Positions 35,355 to 44,547 of a DNA stretch of 64,000 nucleotides are shown here, piece after piece. Under the pieces are notes generated by a model that saw only the letters and a list, made by a program, of their open reading frames with translations, searched no databases and was not told where the DNA came from. Numbering within the stretch: the first letter of the stretch is position 1; every line of letters starts with the position of its first letter. The position numbers and the translations under genes are program-made. The DNA is from an uncultured Roseburia sp. (GTDB lineage: Bacteria; Bacillota; Clostridia; Lachnospirales; Lachnospiraceae), in the NCBI GenBank assembly GCA_910587865.1, contig CAJUNX010000009.1, forward strand, positions 54,375 to 118,374, given 5' to 3'.

Positions 35355-36437
35355 CTATCTGTTCTGATACATGTCCTCATAGTACTTCTGGTAGTCTCCG
35401 CTGGTGACGTTTTTCATCCACTCTTCATGTTCAAAAAACCACTGGATCGTTTTTCTGATCCCCTCCGCAAACATCGTCTCCGGCTCCCAGCCAATCTCTG
35501 CGCGGATCTTATCGGGCGCGATCGCATAGCGCCTGTCATGACCCTTGCGATCTTCCACATAAGTAATCAGATCTCTGCTGACCAGCTCTCTTCTCGGATC
35601 GCTCTTTGGAAGCATCTCGAGCAGCGTATCTATGATGATGGTCACAATCTCGATATTCTGCTTCTCATTGTGGCCGCCGATATTGTAAGTCTCACCGAGA
35701 CGTCCCTTCTCCATAACCATATCGATCCCCTTCGCGTGATCGTCCACATACAGCCAGTCGCGGACATTCTTTCCGTCGCCGTACACCGGCAGTGTTTTTC
35801 CCTGCAGCGCGTTGTTGATGATCAGCGGGATCAGCTTCTCCGGAAACTGATACGGCCCGTAATTATTCGAGCAGTTCGTGATGTTCGCCGGAAAATGATA
35901 GGTGTCGATATAGGATTTTACCAGCATGTCCGAGGATGCCTTGCTCGCGGAATACGGGCTGTGCGGCGCATACGGCGTCGTCTCGTAAAAATATGTGCCT
36001 TCCTCCTCCAGCGATCCGTAGACCTCATCGGTCGACACATGTAAAAATCTCTTTCCCTCTGCAAATGTGCCGTCCGGCTGCTCCCAGGCCGCCTTCGCGC
36101 AGTTGAGCATGACCGCGGTTCCGAGGACGTTGGTCTTTACAAACACCTCCGGATTCTTAATGCTGCGGTCCACATGGCTCTCCGCCGCAAAATGCACGAC
36201 CCGGTCGATCTCATGCTCCGCAAAAATCTTCTGAATCGCCTCTTTGTCCGTGATGTCGGCCCGGATAAACATGTAATTCTCCCTGTTCTCCACGTCGCGC
36301 AGATTCTCAAGATTTCCCGCGTATGTGAGGACATCCACATTAATGATGCGGATCGAATCCCCGTATTTGCGGAACATATAATGAATATAATTTGAGCCGA
36401 TAAAACCTGCCCCGCCGGTTACCAGATAAGTCTTCAT
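35355..36437 (-). CDS. rfbB: dTDP-glucose 4,6-dehydratase
   Basis: RmlB, second step of dTDP-L-rhamnose synthesis. TYLVTGGAGFIGSNYIHYM is the NAD loop, DRVVHFAAESHVDRSIKNP is near residue 80, FLHVSTDEVYGSLEEEG near 130 and APHSPYSASKASSDMLV, with the catalytic YxxxK, near 165. SNNYGPYQFPEKLIP and RDWLYVDDHAKGIDMV complete the family pattern. The ATG at 36437 has GGAGG five bases upstream and replaces a frame to 36485. It has its own promoter at 36569-36597. Confidence 0.97.
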   Translation of the reverse strand: MKTYLVTGGAGFIGSNYIHYMFRKYGDSIRIINVDVLTYAGNLENLRDVENRENYMFIRADITDKEAIQKIFAEHEIDRVVHFAAESHVDRSIKNPEVFVKTNVLGTAVMLNCAKAAWEQPDGTFAEGKRFLHVSTDEVYGSLEEEGTYFYETTPYAPHSPYSASKASSDMLVKSYIDTYHFPANITNCSNNYGPYQFPEKLIPLIINNALQGKTLPVYGDGKNVRDWLYVDDHAKGIDMVMEKGRLGETYNIGGHNEKQNIEIVTIIIDTLLEMLPKSDPRRELVSRDLITYVEDRKGHDRRYAIAPDKIRAEIGWEPETMFAEGIRKTIQWFFEHEEWMKNVTSGDYQKYYEDMYQNR

Positions 36438-36568
36438 ATTGTCCTCCGTTCTTTTCCTTCTTTTTCGTTCTGTATCCATCAGCACGAGTCTTATTTATTC
36501 TCGGTTATTTCTAAAAATTTCATGCACCCCGCAGCACAAAAGCCCGCAGAGCCGGTGGAATATCTAGG

Positions 36569-36597
36569 ATTTTACCATATTTTCCTAATAAGCACAA
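36569..36597 (-). promoter_or_regulatory. Predicted sigma-A promoter of rfbB
   Basis: Minus-strand TTGTGC (36592-36597), 17-base spacer, TAAAAT (36569-36574), just below the gtrB stop codon. The leader is about 125 bases. Confidence 0.65.
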
Positions 36598-36599
36598 GT

Positions 36600-37580
36600 T
36601 TAAGACGGCAATTCCTTTTCATTTGCATCCGCTCCCGATATTTCCCTGGCGATGTAGATCGGCCGGTGTTTCACCTCAAGATATGCCTTCGACAGATACA
36701 GCCCGAGAATCCCCACACAAAGAAGCTGCAGCCCGCCGATCAGAATCACAATGCATGCCATGGACGGCCACCCGTATGCGGAACCGCCGAACAGCAGCTG
36801 GCGCACGATGATAAACAGGATCGCCATCACCGCAATCCCGCACATTCCCGCTCCGAGAATCGATGAGATATAAAGCGGCGTGGAGGAAAATGCTACAATT
36901 CCGTCCAGAGAATACCGGAACAATTTCCAAAACGACCATTTCGTCTCTCCGGCAACGCGCTCGACATTTTCAAATTCAAGCCACTTTGTCCGGAATCCCA
37001 CCCAGCCGAATAATCCTTTGGAAAAACGGTTGTATTCACCGAGTGAGAGCAGCGCGTCCACATATGCCCTGCTCATCAGCCGGTAATCCCGTGCCCCGTC
37101 CATCAGCTCCACATCGCTGATGCGGTTCATCAGATGATAAAACCTCCGCGCAAAAAACGAGCGGATCGCCGGCTCGCCTTTTCTCGTGACACGTCTTGTC
37201 GCCACCGAATCATACCCTTCTTCTGTCACCGCGTGGTACATCTGCGGCAAAAGCGAAGGCGGATCCTGCAGATCCGCGTCCATGATCACCACATAGTCCC
37301 CGCCCGCATGCCTAAGCCCGGCATACATCGCGGCCTCCTTCCCAAAATTCCGGGAAAATGACACATACGCCACCTTTTTATCTTTTGCTGCCAGCTCCCG
37401 GATCACCTTCATCGTCCCGTCGCGCGAACCGTCGTCCACAAACAGATATTCAAACGCCGTTTCCGTCATCTGCGCCGCAACACGCTGTATCTCCTCATAA
37501 AAATAATGAAGAGATGCTTCCTCATTATAACACGGAACAATTACTGTAATCTTTTTCTTTCTGTCCTTACCACCAGTCAT
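36600..37580 (-). CDS. gtrB: GtrB-like bactoprenol glycosyltransferase
   Basis: GT2 of the DPM1/GtrB type, which makes undecaprenyl-phosphate-glucose (or a similar sugar) on the inner face. ITVIVPCYNEEASLHYF is at the start, LFVDDGSRDGTMKVI near residue 48, VIMDADLQDPPSLLPQM near 95, and two C-terminal membrane helices follow (SSILGAGMCGIAVMAILFIIV and ACIVILIGGLQLLCVGILGL). All parts match the family, and 326 residues is normal. The start overlaps the last codons of the GtrII-like gene, so they are probably co-translated. Confidence 0.9.
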   Translation of the reverse strand: MTGGKDRKKKITVIVPCYNEEASLHYFYEEIQRVAAQMTETAFEYLFVDDGSRDGTMKVIRELAAKDKKVAYVSFSRNFGKEAAMYAGLRHAGGDYVVIMDADLQDPPSLLPQMYHAVTEEGYDSVATRRVTRKGEPAIRSFFARRFYHLMNRISDVELMDGARDYRLMSRAYVDALLSLGEYNRFSKGLFGWVGFRTKWLEFENVERVAGETKWSFWKLFRYSLDGIVAFSSTPLYISSILGAGMCGIAVMAILFIIVRQLLFGGSAYGWPSMACIVILIGGLQLLCVGILGLYLSKAYLEVKHRPIYIAREISGADANEKELPS

Positions 37581-39453
37581 TGTCTGTTCTCTCCGTTATC
37601 CCCGACAGACGGACCACCACAAAATCGCCCGTCACCTGCACACAGCCCTCGGCCGGAAAATCCGGCATCCCGGCAGCAAGCACCGCTGCGCGTTCCTTCT
37701 GCTCCTCTGTCGCCTCTTCATTCAGTCGGTTTTTCGTATATGCCTGCACAAATCCCACAATCCGGTGCGTCGCCCCTGTAGGTCGTTCCACGCTGTAATC
37801 CCACTCAAAAAACGACCATCCGTACATCTCCGTGCGCCGGCAGACGCCGGTGAGTTCGGCAGACTGATATCCCACAAAGATCACCGGAATCTCAGGCAGA
37901 CTGCCGTTGTTTACCCGCTCAAGCTCCGCGAGCAGGATCCTGGCCCGCTCCGCGTCCTGGCGGAATCGCACCTGATCCGTGTATGCCAGCCAGACATGAA
38001 CGGTGCACTGAATGACAATCGTCGCCGCCACGCACAGCCATGCTGCCCGGCGGATCCAGATGGCAGCACCGCGCCTGCGTTCTCCTGCATGTCCGGCCGC
38101 ATTTCCCGACCGGATTTCTCCGGACGGGCCGGCCTCTGTCTGTTTCCCGCCCCGGACACGCTCTTCCGGGACGCCTCCCGCCTCTGTCTGCTCTCCAAAA
38201 ACATGCTCTTCCGGGACGCCTCCCGCCTCCGTCTGCTCCCCCCGGGCAGTCACGGCGCGGACTTCTCCGAACGGGCCGGCCGCGGGCCGCGTCTTATCCT
38301 GCAGTACCCAGAGTCCGTACATGCCGAGAAATGCGGCGGAAACCGGCAGTGCAAACTGTGACCGCGTCACCAGCATCTCTCCCATATAGATCGTCATCAG
38401 AAACGGCGCCGCGATGATCCCTGCCAGTGTCAGATAACGCCAGATCAGATTTCGCCTTCTCCCGTCCGCTGCCGCATCACGGGATGGCTCTCTTTCCGCC
38501 GCCGTACCCGCTGCATACGCCCGTCTCCACATCACGGGAACTGCCATCAGCACAAGAATCACACCCGCCGTATAAAACGAAAAGTTCCGCGGCCCGTACC
38601 CGATAAGCACATTTCTTACCGTGCGCAGTATGTTTTTGATGCATTCCGTGACCGGAAGCCTGCCCCAGCCCATCTGTCCGTCCATATAGTCCGCCCCGGC
38701 CATAAACCAGGTGTTGGCGATAAAACGGTACATGACATAGGACAAAATGAAATGCAGCGACAGCATAATCGCCGGCATCAGACGCCCCCCTCCGCGCTCC
38801 CTTCTGCTGTCCGTATCCATGAGAAACAGCGCGATACAGATCACAATGTAGTAGGAGGCCAGCGCCTGGTAGGCGCCAAGTCCGATCACAAGGAGCACTG
38901 CGGCAGTCAGAAGCGCACTGATACGGCGCAGCGCCGTACCGGAAAGACGTCCTTTCTTTTTCCCCGACGGATCCGGGTCGTTTTCCTCCCCCGCAATACA
39001 CGCCCGCACTGCGAGAACCGCCGCGATGATCAGAAGAAACATCGCAAACGCCACCTCGGCGTGCTGCAATGTGAAATAAACCTGGTAGCTCCAGATGCCG
39101 GACGTGACATACAGCATCAAAAAGACCGCATACGGATAGTCCTCCCGCTTCCCCGAAAAACGGTACAGCTCATAGGTCAGCAGATTGGCGCCAAGCCAGA
39201 AAAACAGCAGAAACAGCACGCCGGATATCACCGGATGATAAGCGGACAGCCCGAGCAGGCGTTTTAAAAACACCAGTCCGAACCGCCCGATCGTAAGCCA
39301 GCCCACCGTTGTCCCCGGCCGGTTGATCAGTTCCTCCGTATCAATCCGGATCGTTCCGCCAAACAGCAGAAAACCGAAGCAGAAGATCACTGCTGCCCCC
39401 GACGCCGCGATTAATAGCCGATACTTCTTTCCATACTCCCGCAGGTCACACAT
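37567..39453 (-). CDS. GtrII-like glucosyltransferase, polytopic
   Basis: A 628-residue membrane protein with about ten helices. The N-terminal loop RIDTEELINRPGTTVGWLTIGRFG is the pattern of the GtrII family, which transfers glucose from undecaprenyl-phosphate-glucose to a polysaccharide outside the membrane. A cytoplasmic linker near residues 410-465 carries tandem 15-residue repeats (GEQTEAGGVPEE). The ATG at 39453 (GAGGGG upstream) is preferred to 39531, which would overlap rfbD. It is directly coupled with gtrB. Probably the pair glucosylates a rhamnose polymer. Confidence 0.82.
   Translation of the reverse strand: MCDLREYGKKYRLLIAASGAAVIFCFGFLLFGGTIRIDTEELINRPGTTVGWLTIGRFGLVFLKRLLGLSAYHPVISGVLFLLFFWLGANLLTYELYRFSGKREDYPYAVFLMLYVTSGIWSYQVYFTLQHAEVAFAMFLLIIAAVLAVRACIAGEENDPDPSGKKKGRLSGTALRRISALLTAAVLLVIGLGAYQALASYYIVICIALFLMDTDSRRERGGGRLMPAIMLSLHFILSYVMYRFIANTWFMAGADYMDGQMGWGRLPVTECIKNILRTVRNVLIGYGPRNFSFYTAGVILVLMAVPVMWRRAYAAGTAAEREPSRDAAADGRRRNLIWRYLTLAGIIAAPFLMTIYMGEMLVTRSQFALPVSAAFLGMYGLWVLQDKTRPAAGPFGEVRAVTARGEQTEAGGVPEEHVFGEQTEAGGVPEERVRGGKQTEAGPSGEIRSGNAAGHAGERRRGAAIWIRRAAWLCVAATIVIQCTVHVWLAYTDQVRFRQDAERARILLAELERVNNGSLPEIPVIFVGYQSAELTGVCRRTEMYGWSFFEWDYSVERPTGATHRIVGFVQAYTKNRLNEEATEEQKERAAVLAAGMPDFPAEGCVQVTGDFVVVRLSGITERTDNDWW
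38132..38249. repeat. Tandem 45-bp in-frame repeat in the GtrII-like gene
   Basis: Two full 45-base units (38160-38204 and 38205-38249) and a partial one before them, sharing GCTCTTCCGGGACGCCTCCC. They encode 15 residues each (VPEE...GEQTEAGG) in a cytoplasmic linker. The number of copies probably varies among strains. Confidence 0.75.
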
Positions 39454-39490
39454 CACAACACTTCCCCTCTGATCCGGTTTTCCACTTTCT

Positions 39491-40372
39491 TTAACAGCTC
39501 TTTTCACACAAAATATACTCGTCAAATGCACGTTCCCAGTCCGCCATGCGGTACCCGTCGGTCAGCCGCATCATATAATTGTCCAGAATCGAGTACGCCG
39601 GGCGCCTCGCCGACGCCGGATTCATGACGGCATACTGCTCACTGGTCACCGGAATCACCTTCGTATGCATTCCGGTCTTTTTAAAAATGACTTCCGTAAA
39701 CTCCGCCCAGTTCGTATCGCCCTCACAGGTCGCGTGAAAGATCCCGTAGTTTTCCGTCGGTTCATAGTGACGGATCACACGCGCAAGCTCAGCCGCGCTG
39801 GTCGGCGATCCCTGCTGATCGTTCACGACACTCACCGTATCGTGTGTCTTCGCAAGGCGAAGCATCGTCCGGACAAAATTCTTTCCGTCACCGTAGAGCC
39901 ATGCCGTCCGGAAAATAAAATAATTCCGGGCAAAATCCCGCACAAACTGCTCGCCGGCAAGCTTCGTCTTTCCGTAAGCGCTGACCGGATCCGGCGTGTC
40001 AAACTCCGTGTAGGGACGCTTTCCGTCCCCACGGAAAACATAATCCGTGGAGATATGGATCAGCTTTGCGCCTGTCTCCGTCGCGGCGATTGCAAGATTG
40101 CGTGCTCCGATCGCATTGATCCGGTACGCCGCGTCCCACTGCTGTTCGCACGCATCCACGTTGGTATGCGCCGCACAGTTGATCAGCACCCCGGGATGTT
40201 CTGCACGCACCGCCGCAAGCACCGCGTCGATATCCGTGATATCGAGCGCCCGGCATCCGTCCGCTGCCGCGACATCCGTACAGATAAAATCCGCCGCATC
40301 GCCGTATTCCGCGCGAAGCGCACGTCCCAGCTGCCCGTTGCAGCCGGTAATCAGAATCCGTTTCTTTGTCAT
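39491..40372 (-). CDS. rfbD: dTDP-4-dehydrorhamnose reductase
   Basis: RmlD, last step of dTDP-L-rhamnose synthesis. RILITGCNGQLGRALRAEY is the NADPH loop, LINCAAHTNVDACEQQWDAAY lies near residue 60, and STDYVFRGDGKRPYTE near 105. The catalytic YGKTK lies near 130 and RTAWLYGDGKNFVRTML near 150. Length is normal (293). It completes the four-gene dTDP-rhamnose set. It starts three bases after the HPr stop, so the two are probably on one transcript. Confidence 0.95.
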   Translation of the reverse strand: MTKKRILITGCNGQLGRALRAEYGDAADFICTDVAAADGCRALDITDIDAVLAAVRAEHPGVLINCAAHTNVDACEQQWDAAYRINAIGARNLAIAATETGAKLIHISTDYVFRGDGKRPYTEFDTPDPVSAYGKTKLAGEQFVRDFARNYFIFRTAWLYGDGKNFVRTMLRLAKTHDTVSVVNDQQGSPTSAAELARVIRHYEPTENYGIFHATCEGDTNWAEFTEVIFKKTGMHTKVIPVTSEQYAVMNPASARRPAYSILDNYMMRLTDGYRMADWERAFDEYILCEKSC

Positions 40373-40375
40373 GTT

Positions 40376-40639
40376 CTATTCCCCCAGCCCGTTTTCGATT
40401 GCGGTCACAAGCGCTGCGAGCGCCTCCGTCTCATCCTCGCCCTCACACACCAGCTCGATCTCATCGCCGGACTTGATACACGCGCCGAGTACGCTCAGTA
40501 CACTTTTTGCATTCGCGATATTTCCCCGGTAGAGAAACGTAATATGCGCCTTAAACTGCATTGCTTCCTTACATAGGATGCCCGCTGGCCGTAAATGTAA
40601 TCCTGTCGGATTTTTAATTGTGACTTTCTGACTTACCAT
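40376..40639 (-). CDS. ptsH: HPr-family phosphocarrier protein
   Basis: Small phosphocarrier of the sugar phosphotransferase system. The active histidine is His15 in GLHLRPAG, and Ser46 in NAKSVLSVLG is the HPr-kinase regulatory site; both are in their usual places. The 87-residue length is typical. The sequence between 20 and 45 (CKEAMQFKAHITFLYRGN) is less standard than in main HPr, so a second paralogue is possible. It is preceded by glmM and followed by rfbD, with GGAAGG before its ATG. It is not with a ptsI gene here. Confidence 0.9.
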   Translation of the reverse strand: MVSQKVTIKNPTGLHLRPAGILCKEAMQFKAHITFLYRGNIANAKSVLSVLGACIKSGDEIELVCEGEDETEALAALVTAIENGLGE

Positions 40640-40700
40640 ACAAATCCTTCCTTCCAGACATTCCGTTTCTTTCGTCTCTCCACCATGCAGAACACTTCGC

Positions 40701-42050
40701 CTAAAGCATAATCTTTGTAATCAGCCCGGCCAGCTTCCTGGCCTCCTCGTCAATCACCTTCTGGTCCTTGCCCTCAATCATCACACGAACCAGCGGCTCT
40801 GTTCCAGACGGCCGGATCAGCACGCGTCCCTCTCCGTTAAACTTCTGCTCAACCGCGGCGACCGCATCCGCAATCTCCTGATAATCCATAAACTTTTCTT
40901 TTTTATGCTCCGGCACCTTCGCATTGACTAACGCCTGCGGCAGAACCTCCATCACCGACGCCAGCTCGGACAGCGGTTTTCCTGTGCTGACCATCACCTT
41001 CAGCAGGTGAAGCGCGCTTAACAGACCGTCCCCCGTCGTATTGTCATCCAGGAAAATAATATGGCCTGACTGCTCTCCGCCGATATTGTAACCGTTCTCC
41101 CTCATATTTTCCAGGACATAGCGGTCCCCGACCTTCGTCTTTTCCACATGAATGCCCTCCCGGTCTCCCATCAGCGTAAAGCCGAGATTGCTCATAACCG
41201 TAACTACGATTGTATCCTTTTTCAGCGTGCCCTGACTCTTCATGTGAACCCCGCAGATGGCCATCACCTGATCACCGTCTACAAGCACTCCGTTCTCGTC
41301 CACGGCCAGCATCCGGTCCGCATCCCCGTCAAAGGCAAGCCCGAGATTCGCCTTCTCATAAACCACCCGCGCTTTCAGCTCATCCATATGCGTGGAGCCG
41401 CAGTTGGCATTGATATTCGTCCCGTCCGGATCCGTGTGAATCGCCACCAGATCCGCGCCGAGATCCTGCAGCGTCTTCACGGAGGTGTAATGTGCAGCGC
41501 CCTCCGCACAGTCCACAACAATCTTCATTCCGCTCAGATCAACGGGCACACAGCGCTTCATAAACGAGACATACTCGTCGCGCAGATCAAACCGGTAGCT
41601 GATCTTTCCGACGCCGGAACCGACCGGGAGGACGACATCCTTCATATTGTTTCGGATCAGCTCTTCAATCTCATCCTCCATCTCATCCGGGAGCTTGTAG
41701 CCTTCTCCGTTAAAAAACTTGATACCGTTAAACTCCATCGGATTGTGCGACGCGGAAATCACAACACCCGCGTCCACTTTATGCCTTCTCGTCAGGTACG
41801 CGATCGCAGGCGTCGGCATCACGCCGACAAAAATCGCATTCGCCCCCACCGAACAGATCCCCGCCATCAGCGCGCTCGCCAGCATACCGCCGGATATTCT
41901 CGTATCGCAGCCGACGATAATGGTCGCCTGATGCTCCTGTTCCTTTGTCAGCACATATGCACCTGCCTGCCCGAGTTTTGTCGCAAGCTCAATCGTGAGC
42001 TCCGAACCTGCAATTCCACGGACACCGTCTGTTCCAAACATTCTGGCCAT
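40701..42050 (-). CDS. glmM: Phosphoglucosamine mutase
   Basis: Converts glucosamine-6-phosphate to glucosamine-1-phosphate for peptidoglycan and UDP-GlcNAc. FGTDGVRGIAGSELT is at the start, the phosphoserine loop VISASHNPMEFNGIKF near residue 100, the metal site FDGDADRMLAVDENG near 240 and the sugar-binding GGEQSGHIIFL near 325. The C-terminal RPSGTEPLVRVMIEG is the phosphate-binding loop. The 449-residue length is normal. It follows cdaR in the widespread cdaA-cdaR-glmM order. AAAGGAG lies before the ATG. Confidence 0.98.
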   Translation of the reverse strand: MARMFGTDGVRGIAGSELTIELATKLGQAGAYVLTKEQEHQATIIVGCDTRISGGMLASALMAGICSVGANAIFVGVMPTPAIAYLTRRHKVDAGVVISASHNPMEFNGIKFFNGEGYKLPDEMEDEIEELIRNNMKDVVLPVGSGVGKISYRFDLRDEYVSFMKRCVPVDLSGMKIVVDCAEGAAHYTSVKTLQDLGADLVAIHTDPDGTNINANCGSTHMDELKARVVYEKANLGLAFDGDADRMLAVDENGVLVDGDQVMAICGVHMKSQGTLKKDTIVVTVMSNLGFTLMGDREGIHVEKTKVGDRYVLENMRENGYNIGGEQSGHIIFLDDNTTGDGLLSALHLLKVMVSTGKPLSELASVMEVLPQALVNAKVPEHKKEKFMDYQEIADAVAAVEQKFNGEGRVLIRPSGTEPLVRVMIEGKDQKVIDEEARKLAGLITKIML

Positions 42051-42127
42051 AATAATCTCCTTTTCTGATCCTCACTTTATACAATACTATATTCCGCCGG
42101 TCTTTCCGGCTTCACGAATAACCGCCG

Positions 42128-43663
42128 TCATTCCCCGGCTCCGGCCGCCGGCGCGCCGTCTCCGGCATGCGGACTTCCTGCCGCACCGGCATCATCCGCC
42201 GGCGCATTGTTTCCCTGAGAGGCAGCGTCACCGCTCTGCTCACTGTCTGCCGTGCCGGTTCCGTTTTCTCCGGAAGACGTGCCATCCCCGGGCTGTGTGT
42301 TATTTCCTCCGGAAGACGTGCCGTCCCCGGACGGTGTGTTATTTCCTCCGGAAGACGTGCCGTTCCCGGACGGTGTGTTGTTTCCGCCTGCCGGCGCATC
42401 CGGATCCCGCTCAATCGTCGCCGGAACCGTTACGGGAAGTCCGATCCAGCACTGCTCGCGATTGACTTCCAGCGTCACCTCCAGTATGTGTTCTCCTGCG
42501 CCCAGATTGCCGGCGTCTGCACTTCCGGTCAGATCCGCCGCTGTCAGGCCCTCCATCTCGCTCTGCGCACCGCGCACTTCCACGGGAATCGTGGCTGCGT
42601 CGTAGGACGCCCGGTAGCCCTCCCTTAAATTCTGTATCGGAATGCCCTGAGTCGGAAGTTCAAGTACCCTGGTAATCACAGGCTCCACATGGACGGTAAC
42701 CTCCACCTTTGCGTCGGAATTTAACACCAGCGAGGTCCCTGACGGCAGATAAGAGCTGATGTCCACCGTTGTCACGAGATTTTCCCGGATGCCGGTGATA
42801 TCCAGCACCTCCTCCGGCACTGTGATCTTATTTAACGGATTGAGCACTGCCGTCTTTCCTTTGATTCGCACCGTGCCGGGTGTATACGTGACATCTGTCA
42901 TCACATACCCGTCCGCCGCCTCCCCTGTCGTCGCAAATTCAAGCTGCACATCCTTTGTATTCAATATCTGTGCGGATACCGTCACTGTATTTAAACTCAG
43001 CGTCAGCTTTGATGTATCGATCACTTCCCCTTCCTTATCATAGAGTACGGGAATGACACTGTCCGTCACGTCGCTCGACATCCCGTCCACATTAATCGTG
43101 GCCGATACCGTATCGATCTGGCTGACAATCGAAGCCGGGCCGGAAACCTTAAGAAGGTTTGAGCCGACAATCTGCAGATCGCCGAGCGCACAGCCGTCCG
43201 CTACCGTTCCCCTGGTATTTGCCGCAATTGCTTTCTGACATGTCCCCAAATCCTCTAACATGACATCCATATACTGCTCTCTCGAAGAAATCTCCACCTG
43301 ATCGCCGCTGTATTTGGAGGTTGAGATACTGATCGGCACGCGCCACATCCCGCTCTTTTCATCATATACGATCTTTTCCAGATCGGCCGTCGCCGAAAAA
43401 TCCGCATTGGACAGCTTCTCATGGACATTCCGCTTGGCGGAGACATTGAACGACACGGTATTGTCCCCGTCCAGCCATTCATAATATTTTCCCTGTGATG
43501 TAATATAATCCTCATTCGTCGGAAGCACGCTCGTCTTATACGGCCTCTTGATCATCGGATCATCGATATTAGCCACCACCATCCACATGACCAGAGCAGA
43601 CAGCAGCGCAAGTATCTTAAGGCCGAGATTATTTATCAGCTTTTTTCCGATTCTTTTTAGCAT
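42128..43663 (-). CDS. cdaR: CdaR (YbbR-domain regulator of CdaA) with low-complexity tail
   Basis: Membrane-anchored, extracytoplasmic YbbR-repeat protein that modulates the diadenylate cyclase. One helix occupies residues 12-30 (NLGLKILALLSALVMWMVVA), followed by four YbbR-like repeats up to about residue 410 (for example VELEFATTGEAADGYVM and TVSAQILNTKDVQLEF). The last 90 residues are a Gly/Asn/Ser/Asp/Ala tail with three copies of a 13-residue unit (GNNTPSGDGTSSG). The start overlaps the cdaA end by 35 bases, as often seen. The tail is unusual for the family and may extend through the wall. Confidence 0.92.
   Translation of the reverse strand: MLKRIGKKLINNLGLKILALLSALVMWMVVANIDDPMIKRPYKTSVLPTNEDYITSQGKYYEWLDGDNTVSFNVSAKRNVHEKLSNADFSATADLEKIVYDEKSGMWRVPISISTSKYSGDQVEISSREQYMDVMLEDLGTCQKAIAANTRGTVADGCALGDLQIVGSNLLKVSGPASIVSQIDTVSATINVDGMSSDVTDSVIPVLYDKEGEVIDTSKLTLSLNTVTVSAQILNTKDVQLEFATTGEAADGYVMTDVTYTPGTVRIKGKTAVLNPLNKITVPEEVLDITGIRENLVTTVDISSYLPSGTSLVLNSDAKVEVTVHVEPVITRVLELPTQGIPIQNLREGYRASYDAATIPVEVRGAQSEMEGLTAADLTGSADAGNLGAGEHILEVTLEVNREQCWIGLPVTVPATIERDPDAPAGGNNTPSGNGTSSGGNNTPSGDGTSSGGNNTQPGDGTSSGENGTGTADSEQSGDAASQGNNAPADDAGAAGSPHAGDGAPAAGAGE
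42270..42388. repeat. Tandem 39-bp in-frame repeats in cdaR
   Basis: Three units start at 42272, 42311 and 42350, sharing GGAAGACGTGCC and encoding 13 residues each (GNNTPSGDGTSSG). Differences between units are few, so the expansion is recent. Confidence 0.8.
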
Positions 43664-44543
43664 CCTTCAGCCTCCTCTTCCACATTTCAAATCTTGACGC
43701 CTCCTGCTCCCGCTTCTGGACATAGGCCAGTTTATTCTTTAAAAATTCCGCATCCACATTGCGGTAGAGTTCTCCCCCTATGGCGATGGAGACCTTGCCG
43801 GTTTCCTCTGACACTACAATTGTAAGCGAATCGCTCGCCTCACTGATCCCGACAGCAGCGCGGTGCCTGGTTCCGAGATCCTTGCTGATGGAAAGCGAAT
43901 CCGTAAGCGGCAGATAACAGGTCGCGGAAACCACCCGGTCTCCCCGCACAAGCACCGCCCCGTCATGCAGCGGCGTGTTTTTTTCGAAAATGTTGATCAG
44001 AAGCTGGCTGGTGAGAATTCCGTCCACCTCAATCCCTGTCTTTTCGTATTCTGACAGCACGATATCATTCTCCACCACAATCAGGGCGCCGGTCTTCACC
44101 CGCCCCATCTCATAGCATGCTTTGACCATCTCGCTGATCGTCCGGTCCGAAAATTTTCTCCCGTCGTTGCGGGAAAGTTCAAACGGAAACAGCGCCGTGA
44201 TAAAATTCTTCCGCCCCAGATTCTCCAGCGCCTTGCGCATCTCAGGCTGAAAGATAATGACCAGCGCAATCAGAGCCACGCTTAACGTATTCTCCGCAAT
44301 CCATATAATCGTATTCATCTCAAATACAACTGCCACTCCCACAAACAGCAGGATCACGAGAAGGCCACGCAGCAGCATCCAGGCTCTGGTATTTTTGATC
44401 CAGACCAGCACATAATAAAACAGGAATGTAATAATGACAATCTCGACGAGATCCGTCGTGCTCATCTTAAGCGGGTACATGTACATGGACAGCTTTTCCC
44501 ACAGACTGTTCAGTGTCGCGATTATATTCTGCACGAAGTTCAC
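43629..44543 (-). CDS. cdaA: Diadenylate cyclase CdaA
   Basis: Membrane-bound c-di-AMP synthase. Three N-terminal helices occupy residues 25-85 (VEIVIITFLFYYVLVWI, LLRGLLVILLFVGVAVVF). The DisA_N domain holds both catalytic motifs, LHDGAVLVRGDRV near residue 200 (DGA) and LGTRHRAAVGISEASD near 230 (RHR). EVDGILTSQLLINIFEKNTP is also normal. It starts four bases after the membrane-protein gene at 44548 and overlaps cdaR. This supports a conserved operon linking c-di-AMP with cell-wall precursor supply (glmM). Confidence 0.98.
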   Translation of the reverse strand: MNFVQNIIATLNSLWEKLSMYMYPLKMSTTDLVEIVIITFLFYYVLVWIKNTRAWMLLRGLLVILLFVGVAVVFEMNTIIWIAENTLSVALIALVIIFQPEMRKALENLGRKNFITALFPFELSRNDGRKFSDRTISEMVKACYEMGRVKTGALIVVENDIVLSEYEKTGIEVDGILTSQLLINIFEKNTPLHDGAVLVRGDRVVSATCYLPLTDSLSISKDLGTRHRAAVGISEASDSLTIVVSEETGKVSIAIGGELYRNVDAEFLKNKLAYVQKREQEASRFEMWKRRLKDAKKNRKKADK

Positions 44544-44547
44544 TCCC

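Noticed and set aside
42251..42400. CRISPR-like direct repeats near 42,300
   Set aside because: Units are contiguous without spacers, keep the reading frame of cdaR and encode a 13-residue protein repeat.
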